A DNA stretch of 64,000 nt from Atlantibacter sp032062175 (GTDB taxonomy: Bacteria; Pseudomonadota; Gammaproteobacteria; Enterobacterales; Enterobacteriaceae), in contig NZ_DAMBQK010000022.1 of NCBI RefSeq assembly GCF_032062175.1, positions 1 through 64,000 on the forward strand, given 5' to 3'. Both the position numbers and the translations under genes were made by a program. The notes beneath the pieces were generated by a model, which saw only the letters and a program-made list of their open reading frames with translations, had not been told where the DNA came from and ran no database searches. Below are positions 17,925 through 26,701 of the stretch, in pieces (position 1 is the first letter of the stretch; every line of letters begins with the position of its first letter).

Positions 17925-18686
17925 TTAGATCAGGCGGCGCGCAGCCTCAACCACGATTTTCACCGCATGGCTTTCGGTCTGTTTCATGGTTTGCGCGTTC
18001 GGGATTTCCTGCTGGGTGCGGTTAACGATAACCCCGGCAACCATCCCTGCACGCAGCCCCTGGCTGGAGCACATGGTCAGCAGCGTTGCCGATTCCATCT
18101 CATAGTTCATTACGCCCATCTGCTGCCACTCTTCCATCGAGCCTTTGTAGCGGCTGACTACGCGGCCGGAGAAGGTGTCGTAACGCTCCTGGCCTGGGTA
18201 GAAGGTGTCGGAAGAGGCGGTGACGCCGATGTGTGTGGTAGCGCCCACGGCTTTCGCCGCTTCTACCAGCGCGGTGGTGCAGGCGAAATCCGCTACCGCC
18301 GGGTATTCCATCGGCGCGAAATGCAGGCTTGCGCCATCAAGGCGGACGGACGCCGTCGTTACCAGCACATCGCCAACGTTGATATGCGGCTGGATTGCAC
18401 CAGTGGTTCCCACGCGCAGGAAAGTACGGATGCCCAGTTGTGCCAGTTCTTCAACAGCGATGGAGGTAGACGGGCCACCGATACCGGTAGAGCAGACGAT
18501 AACCGGTTTGCCGTCCAGCTCTGCGCGCCAGGAGGTGAATTCGCGGTGTGATGCCAGCTTAACCGGCTTATCCATCAGCGCGGCGATCTTTTCCACTCGT
18601 TCCGGGTCGCCAGGTACGATGGCAAGCGTTGCGCCCTGCAGGTCGCTTTTTGTAAGGCCGAGGTGAAAAACATCAGACGTAGACAT
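17925..18686 (-). CDS. udp: Uridine phosphorylase
   Basis: 253 residues from ATG 18686, preceded by AGGAG; the longer in-frame version to 18725 adds residues absent from the family. It phosphorolyses uridine to uracil and ribose-1-phosphate in pyrimidine salvage. Nucleoside phosphorylase family: PGDPERVEKIA near the N-terminus binds phosphate, and MNYEMESATLLTM holds the uracil/ribose-contact residues. It is divergent from dlhH across about 250 bases with a CRP-type site; in E. coli udp is controlled by CRP and CytR. Confidence 0.98.
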   Translation of the reverse strand: MSTSDVFHLGLTKSDLQGATLAIVPGDPERVEKIAALMDKPVKLASHREFTSWRAELDGKPVIVCSTGIGGPSTSIAVEELAQLGIRTFLRVGTTGAIQPHINVGDVLVTTASVRLDGASLHFAPMEYPAVADFACTTALVEAAKAVGATTHIGVTASSDTFYPGQERYDTFSGRVVSRYKGSMEEWQQMGVMNYEMESATLLTMCSSQGLRAGMVAGVIVNRTQQEIPNAQTMKQTESHAVKIVVEAARRLI

Positions 18687-18810
18687 AAATGACTCCTCTT
18701 TGGGTCGGTTTGTCAGAAGCTGCAAAAGGGTACTTTACAGAAGCTGCCAGGGTAATTTCGTGACTCAATTCACTTGTATGGAATTCGCTTGCATAACATT
18801 TCCATAAAAT

Positions 18811-18826
18811 AGTGACATCAATCACA
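18811..18826. promoter_or_regulatory. Probable CRP site between udp and dlhH
   Basis: AGTGACATCAATCACA matches the CRP pattern GTGA-N6-TCAC exactly in its two half-sites. It lies 125 bases from the udp start and 111 from the dlhH start. udp in E. coli is activated by CRP and repressed by CytR, so I assign it to udp; use by dlhH is also possible. I did not identify a CytR site. Confidence 0.65.
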
Positions 18827-18936
18827 ATAAAAGCCCATCCCGGTGACGATCACAGGAACGGGTTTTACGTATACGAATTTTCGACTCGCAGGCTATAGTT
18901 AGGTTTGCGCTAAAAAAATGGTTACGGAGCCTGGCC

Positions 18937-19758
18937 ATGACAAAACAAAACACAACAGATAACCCTTCAGGATTTGCTTCCGCCGCTTCACCTGTCGCTT
19001 CAACGGTAGTACATACCTCCGAAGATGCCATCCATTGTGGCGAAACTTCAATTCCAAGCCAGGGCGAAAACATGCCGGCCTGGTATGCCCGCCCGGAAAA
19101 TTCCGACCAGCCTTCACCGGTGGTTATCGTGGTGCAGGAGATTTTCGGCGTCCACGAACATATTCGCGATATTTGCCGCCGCCTGGCCCATGAAGGCTAC
19201 CTGGCCGTCGCGCCGGAGCTCTATTTCCGCCAGGGCGATCCGGCGGAATATGACGATATCCCGTCGCTGTTCAGCGGCCTGGTCAGCAAAGTGCCCGATG
19301 CTCAAGTGCTGGCGGATCTCGATCATGTGGCAAACTGGGCTTCCCGTCAGGGCGGCGACCCGCATCGTCTGATGATGACCGGTTTCTGCTGGGGCGGGCG
19401 CATCACGTGGCTATACGCCGCGCATAACCCGCAGCTAAAAGCCGCTGTGGCCTGGTATGGGAAACTGCTGGGGGATAAAACGCTCAACTCGCCAAAACAT
19501 CCGGTGGATATCGCCGTGGATCTTAACGCGCCGGTGCTGGGTCTGTACGGGGCTCAGGACACGGGCATTTCGCTGGAAAGCGTGGAGACGATGCGCCAGG
19601 CGCTGCGCGCTGCGAATGCTAACGCAGAAATCGTGGTTTATCCCGAAGCTGGCCACGCGTTTAACGCTGATTATCGCCCGAGCTATCATGCGGAATCTGC
19701 CGCAGATGGCTGGCAAAGAATGCTGGAGTGGTTTAGCCGTTACGGCACTAAAAAGTAA
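18937..19758 (+). CDS. dlhH: Dienelactone hydrolase family protein
   Basis: 273 residues (the ysgA/dlhH position in E. coli). Alpha/beta hydrolase of the dienelactone hydrolase family with a Cys nucleophile: Cys151 in GFCWGG, Asp208 in GAQDTG and His240 in EAGHAFNADY form the triad, with Glu68 of QEIFG as the usual helper. The physiological substrate in enterobacteria is not established. No signal peptide is apparent. It ends at the hairpin at 19784-19811. Confidence 0.92.
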   Translation: MTKQNTTDNPSGFASAASPVASTVVHTSEDAIHCGETSIPSQGENMPAWYARPENSDQPSPVVIVVQEIFGVHEHIRDICRRLAHEGYLAVAPELYFRQGDPAEYDDIPSLFSGLVSKVPDAQVLADLDHVANWASRQGGDPHRLMMTGFCWGGRITWLYAAHNPQLKAAVAWYGKLLGDKTLNSPKHPVDIAVDLNAPVLGLYGAQDTGISLESVETMRQALRAANANAEIVVYPEAGHAFNADYRPSYHAESAADGWQRMLEWFSRYGTKK

Positions 19759-19783
19759 CGGCCAGTTTGCATCAAAAGTTAAA

Positions 19784-19811
19784 CCCGCTCCTGTTCAGGA
19801 GCGGGTTTTTT
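19784..19811 (+). terminator. Intrinsic terminator of dlhH
   Basis: CCCGCTCCT (19784-19792) pairs with AGGAGCGGG (19797-19805) around a GTTC loop, followed by six T. It ends one base before the metE stop codon on the other strand, so it may act weakly on metE transcripts too. Confidence 0.9.
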
Positions 19812-19812
19812 A

Positions 19813-22074
19813 TTACGCGCTACGCAGGTTTTGCGCCGCTTTGACCATGTTCGCCAGCGCCTGGCGGGTTTCCGGCCAGCCGCGCGTTTTCAGGCCGCAA
19901 TCCGGGTTAACCCACAAACGCTGCGCCGGGATACGCTGCGCCGCTTTTTGCAGTAAAGCCTCAATCCATTCCACGTCCGGTACGTTTGGCGAGTGGATAT
20001 CGTACACGCCCGGGCCGATTTCATTCGGGTATTCGAACTCTTCAAAGGATTCCAACAGTTCCATATCCGACCGTGAGGTTTCGATAGTGATCACATCTGC
20101 ATCCAGCGCGGCAATGGAATCCATGATGTCATTGAACTCGCAGTAACACATATGGGTGTGGATCTGGGTATCATCGCGTACCACGGCGGCGTTCAGGCGG
20201 AACGCTTCAACGCCCCACGCCAGATAGGCCTGCCAGTCGGCGCGACGCAGCGGCAGCCCTTCACGCAGTGCCGGTTCGTCAATCTGGATAATGCCAATCC
20301 CGGCGGCTTCCAGGTCGGCCACTTCATCGCGCAGCGCCAGCGCAATCTGCTTAGCGATGGTTTCGCGGCTGACGTCTTCACGCGGGAACGACCAGCAAAG
20401 GATCGTCACCGGGCCAGTCAACATGCCTTTAACCGGCTTGTCGGTCAGGGACTGCGCGTACTTCGCCCACTCCACGGTAATCGGCTCAGGACGGCTGATA
20501 TCACCAATCACCACCGGCGGCTTCACGCAGCGTGAACCATAGCTCTGTACCCATCCGTTTTGGGTAAACACGAAGCCGTCGAGGTGCTCGCCAAAGTATT
20601 CCACCATGTCGTTACGTTCCGCTTCACCGTGAACCAGCACGTCCAGGCCGAGGCGCTCCTGCTCAACAATTGCCTGCTTGATGTGTTCGGCAATACCGGT
20701 GCGATAGTTGCTGGCGTCCAGATTGCCTTTTTTGAAGTCCAGGCGCAGGCCGCGGATCTCGGTGGTTTGCGGGAATGAACCGATAGTGGTGGTCGGCCAT
20801 GCCGGAAGATTAAACCGCGCACGCTGTGCTTCGGCACGTACCGGATAGGCGCTGGCACGCTGGCTATCCTGCGCGGTAATCGCCGCCAGACGCTCGCCCA
20901 CCGCCGGGTTGTGTACACGGGCAGAGTGGCGACGCGCCTGAATCGGGGCGCTCCATTCGGCAATTTTAGCCGTATCGCCGGTTTTCAGGGCGTCGCGCAG
21001 TAGCGCCAGCTCTTCACATTTTTGCAGGGCGAAGGCGAACCAGCTTTTTACTTCCGCATCCAGACGGGTTTCCACGCTCAGATCGATTGGGCTGTGCAGC
21101 AGGGAGCAGGAGGATGCCACCCATACGGCGCGTTTACCGACGATGTCTTTAATCTGCCCATATTTTTCCGTCAGATCGGCACGCCAGACGTTACGACCGT
21201 TAATCACACCCGCAGACAGCAGCCACTCGGACGGCAACCGCTGATGCAGTTCTGCTACGTCGTCTTTGCCGTGCACTAAATCAACGTGCAGGCCCTGCAC
21301 CGGCAGTGCGGTGATGGTATCCAGATTCGGCGTGACGCCTTCAAAGTAGGTGGTCAGCAGCAGTTTGCTATTGCCCTGCAACGCGTCATAAGCCGGTTTG
21401 TAGGCATCCAGCCACGCTTGCGGGAGTTCCAGCACCAGCGCCGGTTCGTCAATCTGTACCCACTCGATGCCGCGTTTTGCCAGTTCCGCCAGCACCTGCT
21501 GATAAACCGGCAGGATGTCATTGAGCAGCGACAGGCGATCAAACTGTTCGCCTTTCACTTTGCCCAACCACAGATAGGTGATCGGCCCCAGCAGTACCGG
21601 TTTAATGTGGTGGCCCAGCGCCAGCGCTTCGTCCACTTCATCCAGTAGCTGAGTCCAGGTCAGTTTGAACTGCTGGCCTTTAACAAACTCCGGCACCATG
21701 TAGTGATAGTTAGTGTTAAACCATTTGGTCATTTCTGCTGCCGCTGCCGGTTCACCGGTTGGCGCGCGGCCACGGCCAATGCGGAACAGAGTATCGATAT
21801 CCACGGAGCCGTCTTTATTCTGGTGGCGCGCCGGCACGTTGCCCAGCAGCAGGCTGGTCGTCAGAACATGATCGTACCAGGCGAAATCGCCCACCGGCAG
21901 CAGGTCCACACCTGCCGCTTTTTGCTGATCCCAGTGGCGGGCACGCAGCTCGCGGCCCACCACCAGTAATTCTTCACGGGTACTGTTGCCCGCCCAGTAA
22001 CTTTCTTGCGCTTTTTTCAATTCGCGACGCAGGCCAACGCGAGGGAAACCGAGGGTGTGATTGTAGATTGTCAT
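19813..22074 (-). CDS. metE: Cobalamin-independent methionine synthase
   Basis: 753 residues from ATG 22074 (MTIYNHTLGFPRVG), the exact E. coli length; the reading frame stays open 45 codons further but that part is regulatory DNA. MetE transfers the methyl group from 5-methyltetrahydropteroyl-triglutamate to homocysteine without B12. The C-terminal zinc site is visible: HTHMCYC (His641, Cys643), the following Glu, and Cys in NPDCGLKTRGW. It is divergent from its activator metR, with MetJ-type boxes between them. Confidence 0.98.
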   Translation of the reverse strand: MTIYNHTLGFPRVGLRRELKKAQESYWAGNSTREELLVVGRELRARHWDQQKAAGVDLLPVGDFAWYDHVLTTSLLLGNVPARHQNKDGSVDIDTLFRIGRGRAPTGEPAAAAEMTKWFNTNYHYMVPEFVKGQQFKLTWTQLLDEVDEALALGHHIKPVLLGPITYLWLGKVKGEQFDRLSLLNDILPVYQQVLAELAKRGIEWVQIDEPALVLELPQAWLDAYKPAYDALQGNSKLLLTTYFEGVTPNLDTITALPVQGLHVDLVHGKDDVAELHQRLPSEWLLSAGVINGRNVWRADLTEKYGQIKDIVGKRAVWVASSCSLLHSPIDLSVETRLDAEVKSWFAFALQKCEELALLRDALKTGDTAKIAEWSAPIQARRHSARVHNPAVGERLAAITAQDSQRASAYPVRAEAQRARFNLPAWPTTTIGSFPQTTEIRGLRLDFKKGNLDASNYRTGIAEHIKQAIVEQERLGLDVLVHGEAERNDMVEYFGEHLDGFVFTQNGWVQSYGSRCVKPPVVIGDISRPEPITVEWAKYAQSLTDKPVKGMLTGPVTILCWSFPREDVSRETIAKQIALALRDEVADLEAAGIGIIQIDEPALREGLPLRRADWQAYLAWGVEAFRLNAAVVRDDTQIHTHMCYCEFNDIMDSIAALDADVITIETSRSDMELLESFEEFEYPNEIGPGVYDIHSPNVPDVEWIEALLQKAAQRIPAQRLWVNPDCGLKTRGWPETRQALANMVKAAQNLRSA

Positions 22075-22104
22075 TGTCTGCCTCTTAGGGAATTCTTGGT
22101 ATTT

Positions 22105-22128
22105 AGCCGTCCAGATGTTTACACATCC
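22105..22128. promoter_or_regulatory. Tandem MetJ boxes in the metE-metR interval
   Basis: Three adjacent octamers, AGCCGTCC, AGATGTTT and ACACATCC (22105-22112, 22113-22120, 22121-22128), match the met box AGACGTCT at 6, 6 and 5 of 8 positions. MetJ with SAM binds tandem boxes cooperatively and represses met genes; metE and metR are both known targets in E. coli. Confidence 0.7.
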
Positions 22129-22179
22129 ATAATCAGCAGTTACTGTATATTCCTCAAGCGCAAATTCCTCATGGCAAAG

Positions 22180-22192
22180 TGAAGGACTTTCA
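22180..22192. promoter_or_regulatory. MetR-type box at the metR start
   Basis: TGAAGGACTTTCA is a perfect match to the MetR consensus TGAA-N5-TTCA. It overlaps the first base of the metR start codon, so MetR binding here would suit autorepression; the same stretch also supplies the GAAGGA ribosome site. The match could be coincidental with that ribosome site. Confidence 0.45.
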
Positions 22193-23145
22193 TGATCGAA
22201 ATTAAACACCTTAAGACCCTGCTGGCCCTGCAGAACTGCGGTTCACTCGCCGCTGCGGCCGCCACGCTGCATCAGACGCAGTCTGCTCTCTCTCATCAGT
22301 TCAGCGATCTGGAGCAGCGCCTCGGGTTTAAGCTATTCGTTCGTAAAAGCCAGCCGCTGCGCTTTACCCCGCAGGGTGAGATCCTGCTGCAACTGGCGAC
22401 TCAGGTGCTGCCGCAAATCAGCCGGGCGTTACAGGATTGCAATGAACCGCAGCAGTCCCAGTTGCGGATTGCGATTGAGTGCCACAGTTGTATTCAGTGG
22501 CTGACCCCGGCGCTGGAGAATTTCCGCAAGCAGTGGCCGCAGGTAGAAATGGATTTCAAATCGGGCGTCACGTTCGACCCGCAACCTGCGCTTCAGCAGA
22601 GCGAGCTGGACGTGGTATTAACGTCCGATATTCTGCCGCGCAGCGGTCTGCACTATTCGCCGATGTTTGATTTTGAAGTGCGCCTGGTGCTGGCGACCGA
22701 TCATCCGCTGGCCAGCAAACCGCGCATCACACCAGAAGACTTCTCCGGTGAAACGCTGCTGATTTACCCGGTACAGCGCCAGCGCCTGGACGTGTGGCGT
22801 CATTTTCTGGAGCCTGCTGGCGTCAGCCCGTCGCTGAAAAGCGTTGATAACACGCTGCTGTTGATTCAGATGGTGTCGGCGCGGATGGGTATCGCTGCGC
22901 TGCCGCACTGGGTAGTGGAGAGTTTTGAACGCCAGGGCCTGGTTGTGACCAAAACCCTGGGTGAAGGATTATGGAGCCGGCTGTACGCCGCTGTGCGCGA
23001 TGGCGAGCAGCGTCAGCCGGTTATCGATGCGTTTATTCGCTCTGCGCGGAACCACGCATGCGATCATCTGCCGTTTGTGAAGAGCGCGGCGCGACCCAGC
23101 GTCGATGGACCCACAGCGAAGCCATTATCACCGACCCACCAATAA
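22192..23145 (+). CDS. metR: LysR-type regulator of methionine genes
   Basis: 317 residues, same as E. coli MetR. It has an N-terminal winged helix-turn-helix (about 1-60, with SLAAAAATLHQTQSALSHQ) and a LysR effector domain that responds to homocysteine. It activates metE and other methionine genes. The 3' end runs 113 bases into the 3' end of yigM on the opposite strand, an arrangement also expected in E. coli from the two protein lengths. Confidence 0.97.
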   Translation: MIEIKHLKTLLALQNCGSLAAAAATLHQTQSALSHQFSDLEQRLGFKLFVRKSQPLRFTPQGEILLQLATQVLPQISRALQDCNEPQQSQLRIAIECHSCIQWLTPALENFRKQWPQVEMDFKSGVTFDPQPALQQSELDVVLTSDILPRSGLHYSPMFDFEVRLVLATDHPLASKPRITPEDFSGETLLIYPVQRQRLDVWRHFLEPAGVSPSLKSVDNTLLLIQMVSARMGIAALPHWVVESFERQGLVVTKTLGEGLWSRLYAAVRDGEQRQPVIDAFIRSARNHACDHLPFVKSAARPSVDGPTAKPLSPTHQ

Positions 23146-23965
23146 TAAAACTCGGCCAGTGGGGTTGCTCTTGCCAGATGGCGAGGTTAACCAGTAGCCC
23201 CGCCGGGACATGCACGTTGTTCATGATCCCTAACGTACCGGCATCCACCTGGGTTGCCCCGTAGTTCCACATAAAGTAACCCAGCCCGGACGCCACAACG
23301 CCCAGCCAAACCAGCACACTCCATTGCAGCGTGGTGCCAGGCAGTTTGTTTGGATTGCCTAACGCCAGCCAGGCCACGCCCGCCACCACAAACGCGCCGA
23401 GATAAAACCACGAGAACGCGTTGTGCTGCGGCATCGGATGCACTTCCATCAGCCGCTTGTAGCCAACCATGCCGATAGCAAAGCTGATGTTCGCCAGTTG
23501 CACCAGCAGCAGCCCAAACCAGAAATGCTCGCTGAGCTGGTCGTAACGAATAATCGCCGCGCCAATCACCGCCAGCAGCGCGCTAAACGCGTAGCCCCAG
23601 CGCAATGGGCGACGGCTGAGCAGGTCGTAAATCAGCGTGATATACAGTGGCGTCAGAACGGTAAACAGCAAAAACTCGGAAACCGTCAGGTAAAGATAAG
23701 CGCGGAAGCTGAACAGGTACATCACGCCCAGTTGAAGCGCGCCCACCAGCATATATAGCGCGATAACTTTCGGCTTCAGGCCTTTAAAACGCAGGAACGG
23801 CAAAAACACCAGCGCCGCCAGCCCAACGCGCATCAGCACGGAAAAATAGCTGTCGACATGCCCGGCAAGGTATTCGCCAATCAGGCTAAAAGAAAACGCC
23901 CACAGAATAGTGGTGATAATGAGTAGCGGCACAATGTTTTCCCCGGGAATACCCGTTTCCAGCAT
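23033..23965 (-). CDS. yigM: Biotin transporter of the EamA/DMT family
   Basis: 310 residues from ATG 23965 (MLETGIPGENIVPLL). The open frame extends upstream to 24118, but that part has no hydrophobic helix and overlaps yigL. About ten transmembrane helices in two EamA halves. E. coli YigM (BioT) takes up biotin across the inner membrane. The C-terminal hydrophilic tail (after about residue 285) is encoded opposite the end of metR. It lies downstream of yigL in the same direction. Confidence 0.92.
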   Translation of the reverse strand: MLETGIPGENIVPLLIITTILWAFSFSLIGEYLAGHVDSYFSVLMRVGLAALVFLPFLRFKGLKPKVIALYMLVGALQLGVMYLFSFRAYLYLTVSEFLLFTVLTPLYITLIYDLLSRRPLRWGYAFSALLAVIGAAIIRYDQLSEHFWFGLLLVQLANISFAIGMVGYKRLMEVHPMPQHNAFSWFYLGAFVVAGVAWLALGNPNKLPGTTLQWSVLVWLGVVASGLGYFMWNYGATQVDAGTLGIMNNVHVPAGLLVNLAIWQEQPHWPSFIIGGSVIMASLWVHRRWVAPRSSQTADDRMRGSAQSE

Positions 23966-24053
23966 AAAACCGCATTGTAGCGAGAGTGAACGATATGAGC
24001 TTGGGTATTTAGTTGACGAGTGGTTAAATATAAACCACTCGTCACCGTGTCGC

Positions 24054-24860
24054 TTAGGCTTCGTTAAGGAATAAACGGCGCAGATAGTGCGGGACCGCAT
24101 TGTCGGCGTTAGTGCCAATCACTTCCAGCGTCGGCAGCAGATCTTTCAAGCGCTGGTGTGCGTTAGCCATAATGCAGCCTTTGCCTGCCATCGACAGCAT
24201 CTCGGCATCGTTCATCCCGTCGCCAAACGCGATGCACTCTTTCAGGGAATAGCCGATCGCTTTAGATACCGCCTCCAGCGCATGGCCTTTGGAAACGCCG
24301 CCCGCCATGACCTCCAGGCAGGTTAAGGTAGAGAAACTGACGTTAACCCTGTCGCCCCAGCGCGCATTAATCGCCTGCTCCAGCGGCAGTAATTTCTTAT
24401 GATCGTCACAGGTGAAGAACACTTTGCTGATGCCTTCCGGCTCCAGCACGCCCGGCTCAAACAGGGTGTATTTAAAGACGGCTTCGCGGAAATACTTCAT
24501 TTCGTCCGGGCGGTGGCGGTTCATAAACCAGTCGTCATTACGGTAAACGTTGGTCACGATATCCGGGTTGGTATGCACCACGCCAAACAGATCGGCGGCG
24601 ATATCGCGATCCAGGTTATGGCTGAACACCAGCTTGCCGTCGGTATCATGCACCCGCGCACCGTTTGAGGTGATCATGTAGGCCTTGATCTCAAGGTTGT
24701 CGCGGATTTGGGCCACGTCCACATGGTGACGCCCCGTCGCAAATACAAAGTTAATGCCGCGAGCCGTCAGCAGTTTCAGCGTCTCTTTCGCAAAAGGAGA
24801 CAGGGTATGGTCAGGGGATAAAAGGGTACCGTCTAAATCAGACGCAACGACCTGATACAT
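24054..24860 (-). CDS. yigL: HAD-superfamily phosphatase YigL
   Basis: 268 residues. Cof-type HAD IIB phosphatase: nucleophile Asp8 in VVASDLDGTLL, acid/base Asp10, the FATGR Thr block and FGDGMNDAEML metal-binding motif. E. coli YigL dephosphorylates pyridoxal phosphate and some sugar phosphates, and its mRNA is stabilised by the sRNA SgrS under sugar-phosphate stress. It sits 47 bases downstream of pldB in the same direction, matching the E. coli pldB-yigL transcript in which SgrS acts. Confidence 0.94.
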   Translation of the reverse strand: MYQVVASDLDGTLLSPDHTLSPFAKETLKLLTARGINFVFATGRHHVDVAQIRDNLEIKAYMITSNGARVHDTDGKLVFSHNLDRDIAADLFGVVHTNPDIVTNVYRNDDWFMNRHRPDEMKYFREAVFKYTLFEPGVLEPEGISKVFFTCDDHKKLLPLEQAINARWGDRVNVSFSTLTCLEVMAGGVSKGHALEAVSKAIGYSLKECIAFGDGMNDAEMLSMAGKGCIMANAHQRLKDLLPTLEVIGTNADNAVPHYLRRLFLNEA

Positions 24861-24907
24861 AAAAATAATAACCTCTGGTTGGTAACAGGCGGCCTGACCG
24901 CCAGTAG

Positions 24908-25900
24908 TTAATTATGCGCATCGAAAAAGTCGACGATGGCATTCAGCGCCTCGGCGCGCATAGCGTCCTTTTCAAACAGGATCTCATGGTACGCACCGTT
25001 AATGACGAAAGGTTTACCCCCCCAACAGGGGTGGCCCGCCGCGGCCCGAATTTCACAGAAGCGATCGTGCATGCGGTTATCCACCACACGTTCTTCTTCT
25101 GCCTGGAGTAGCAATGTCGGCGTGGTCATCGCAGTGGCCCCTGCTAAAACCTGCTCTCCGGCAAGGATGCCTTCTCTTACCCAGTGATACGTCGGCCCGC
25201 CTACGCGCAACGTCGGTTCATCGGCGTAAAAACGCAAGTTGCGGCGATAGCGCTGCCGGCTGTGGGTTAACACGTTAATCGCAAACGGCAACGCGCGCCA
25301 GCGGCCAGTACCAATAGCATAGCCTTCCCGGATACGCTGGTGCCCTTCAGCCCAGTCGAGGATTTGACGCACCATCCAGTCGGGCAAGCGCAGCACAATC
25401 CCAAACATCGGGGCGCAAAACGCGATGGCGTCGAATGCGTCCGGACGGCGTTCTAAGAACAGCGCGGAGATGGCACCGCCCATGGAGTGGGCTAATACAT
25501 AGCGCTTGCGCCACGGACCGTCCTTGATTTCCTGTTCCCAGAACAGTTCCAGATCGTCGACATAATCGCTAAAACGCACCACGTGCCCGCGATGGGTATC
25601 GGACAACATTCGCCCCGAACGCCCCTGGCCGCGGTGATCGATGATTAATACATCATAGCCGCAATGGAACAGATCCCACGCCAGCTCGGCATATTTCACG
25701 TAGCTTTCGATACGGCCAGGGCAAATCACCACTACCCGATCGTGACTGGCTGCGCGGAAACGCACAAAGCGCACCGCCACGCCGTCCACGCCGGTAAATT
25801 CATCTTCTTCGCGCTGCTGCCAGAACGCCGTGAGCGGCCCCATAGTAAAAGCAGCGAATGCTTTTTCCCGGGAATACCATCCATTTTTGTGCTCAATCAT
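24908..25900 (-). CDS. pldB: Lysophospholipase L2
   Basis: 330 residues from ATG 25900 (MIEHKNGWYSRE), which lines up with the E. coli N-terminus; a longer frame to 26047 would overlap rhtB and is not supported. Alpha/beta hydrolase with nucleophile Ser139 in LAHSMGGA, plus IIDHRGQGRSGR and the late GAYHEILFE His. It hydrolyses lysophospholipids in the inner membrane. It ends about 10 residues earlier than E. coli PldB (340). The gene is divergent from rhtB and precedes yigL. Confidence 0.95.
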   Translation of the reverse strand: MIEHKNGWYSREKAFAAFTMGPLTAFWQQREEDEFTGVDGVAVRFVRFRAASHDRVVVICPGRIESYVKYAELAWDLFHCGYDVLIIDHRGQGRSGRMLSDTHRGHVVRFSDYVDDLELFWEQEIKDGPWRKRYVLAHSMGGAISALFLERRPDAFDAIAFCAPMFGIVLRLPDWMVRQILDWAEGHQRIREGYAIGTGRWRALPFAINVLTHSRQRYRRNLRFYADEPTLRVGGPTYHWVREGILAGEQVLAGATAMTTPTLLLQAEEERVVDNRMHDRFCEIRAAAGHPCWGGKPFVINGAYHEILFEKDAMRAEALNAIVDFFDAHN

Positions 25901-26045
25901 GGGATGCCCTGCCCTGACGTTACGGAGTGAATACGTATGAAAAATGCGGATTCCTGCTTTGTTTGCGATGCCAGCGAGTCGGCTACTTGAAAGATAGAAG
26001 GTATAGCGTATTGTGACATAAAAGCGCTTATTCAGGGAGTTCCCC

Positions 26046-26666
26046 ATGTCGTTCGAATGGTGGTGTACCTATTTGCTCACCACAATCATCCTCAGCCTTT
26101 CTCCTGGTTCCGGGGCCATCAACACCATGAGTACGGCGATGAGCCACGGCTATCGCGGTGCAGTTGCGTCTATTACTGGCTTACAGCTCGGGCTGGCGAT
26201 TCATATTGTACTGGTGGGGGTGGGTCTCGGCGCGCTGTTTTCCCGTTCATTAATGGCTTTTGAGATTTTAAAATGGGCGGGCGCTGCGTATCTCATCTGG
26301 CTGGGTATTCAGCAGTGGCGGGCCGCAGGCGCCATTGATTTACAGACTCTGGCGCAAAGCCAGCCGCGCCGCAAACTGTTCCAGCGCGCGGTATTTGTAA
26401 ATTTAACCAACCCGAAAAGCATCGTGTTTCTTGCCGCGCTGTTTCCGCAATTTATCGTGCCGCATCAGCCGCAGACCGTGCAGTATGCGATCCTCGGCGT
26501 GACGACCATTGTTGTGGACGTGATTGTGATGATTGGTTATGCCACGCTCGCCACCCGCATCGCGTTGTGGATCAAAGGGCCGAAGCAGATGAAAGCGCTG
26601 AACAGAGTATTTGGATCGCTGTTTATGCTGGTGGGCGCGCTACTGGCCAGCGCACGACATGCCTGA
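26046..26666 (+). CDS. rhtB: Homoserine/homoserine lactone efflux protein
   Basis: 206 residues, the family length. LysE/RhtB exporter with six hydrophobic helices and the signature LSPGSGAINTMSTAMSHGYRG (about residues 18-38). It exports homoserine and homoserine lactone. In E. coli rhtB is convergent with its paralogue rhtC with little between; here a two-gene AT-rich cassette separates them. A long palindrome follows the stop. Confidence 0.96.
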   Translation: MSFEWWCTYLLTTIILSLSPGSGAINTMSTAMSHGYRGAVASITGLQLGLAIHIVLVGVGLGALFSRSLMAFEILKWAGAAYLIWLGIQQWRAAGAIDLQTLAQSQPRRKLFQRAVFVNLTNPKSIVFLAALFPQFIVPHQPQTVQYAILGVTTIVVDVIVMIGYATLATRIALWIKGPKQMKALNRVFGSLFMLVGALLASARHA

Positions 26667-26669
26667 TAG

Positions 26670-26701
26670 TAATTCAGGGATTATATATAATCCCTGAATT
26701 A
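26670..26701. repeat. Perfect 32-bp palindrome after rhtB
   Basis: The 16 bases TAATTCAGGGATTATA (26670-26685) are followed directly by their exact reverse complement (26686-26701). In RNA it would form a long hairpin that could end the rhtB transcript, although no T tract follows. It marks the left boundary of the AT-rich cassette. I saw no second copy near 30.1 kb. Confidence 0.8.

Noticed and set aside
18838..18855. Second CRP-like site GGTGACGATCACAGG near dlhH
   Set aside because: The half-sites GTGA and TCAC are only three bases apart instead of six, so it does not fit CRP.
22075..22209. N-terminal extension of metE, and similar extensions of pldB (to 26047), wecE (to 57997), rffH (to 59511), yigA (to 41259) and cyaY (from 42181)
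   Set aside because: The conserved family starts lie further in, several fixed by ATGA overlaps, and the extensions cover regulatory DNA or neighbouring genes.
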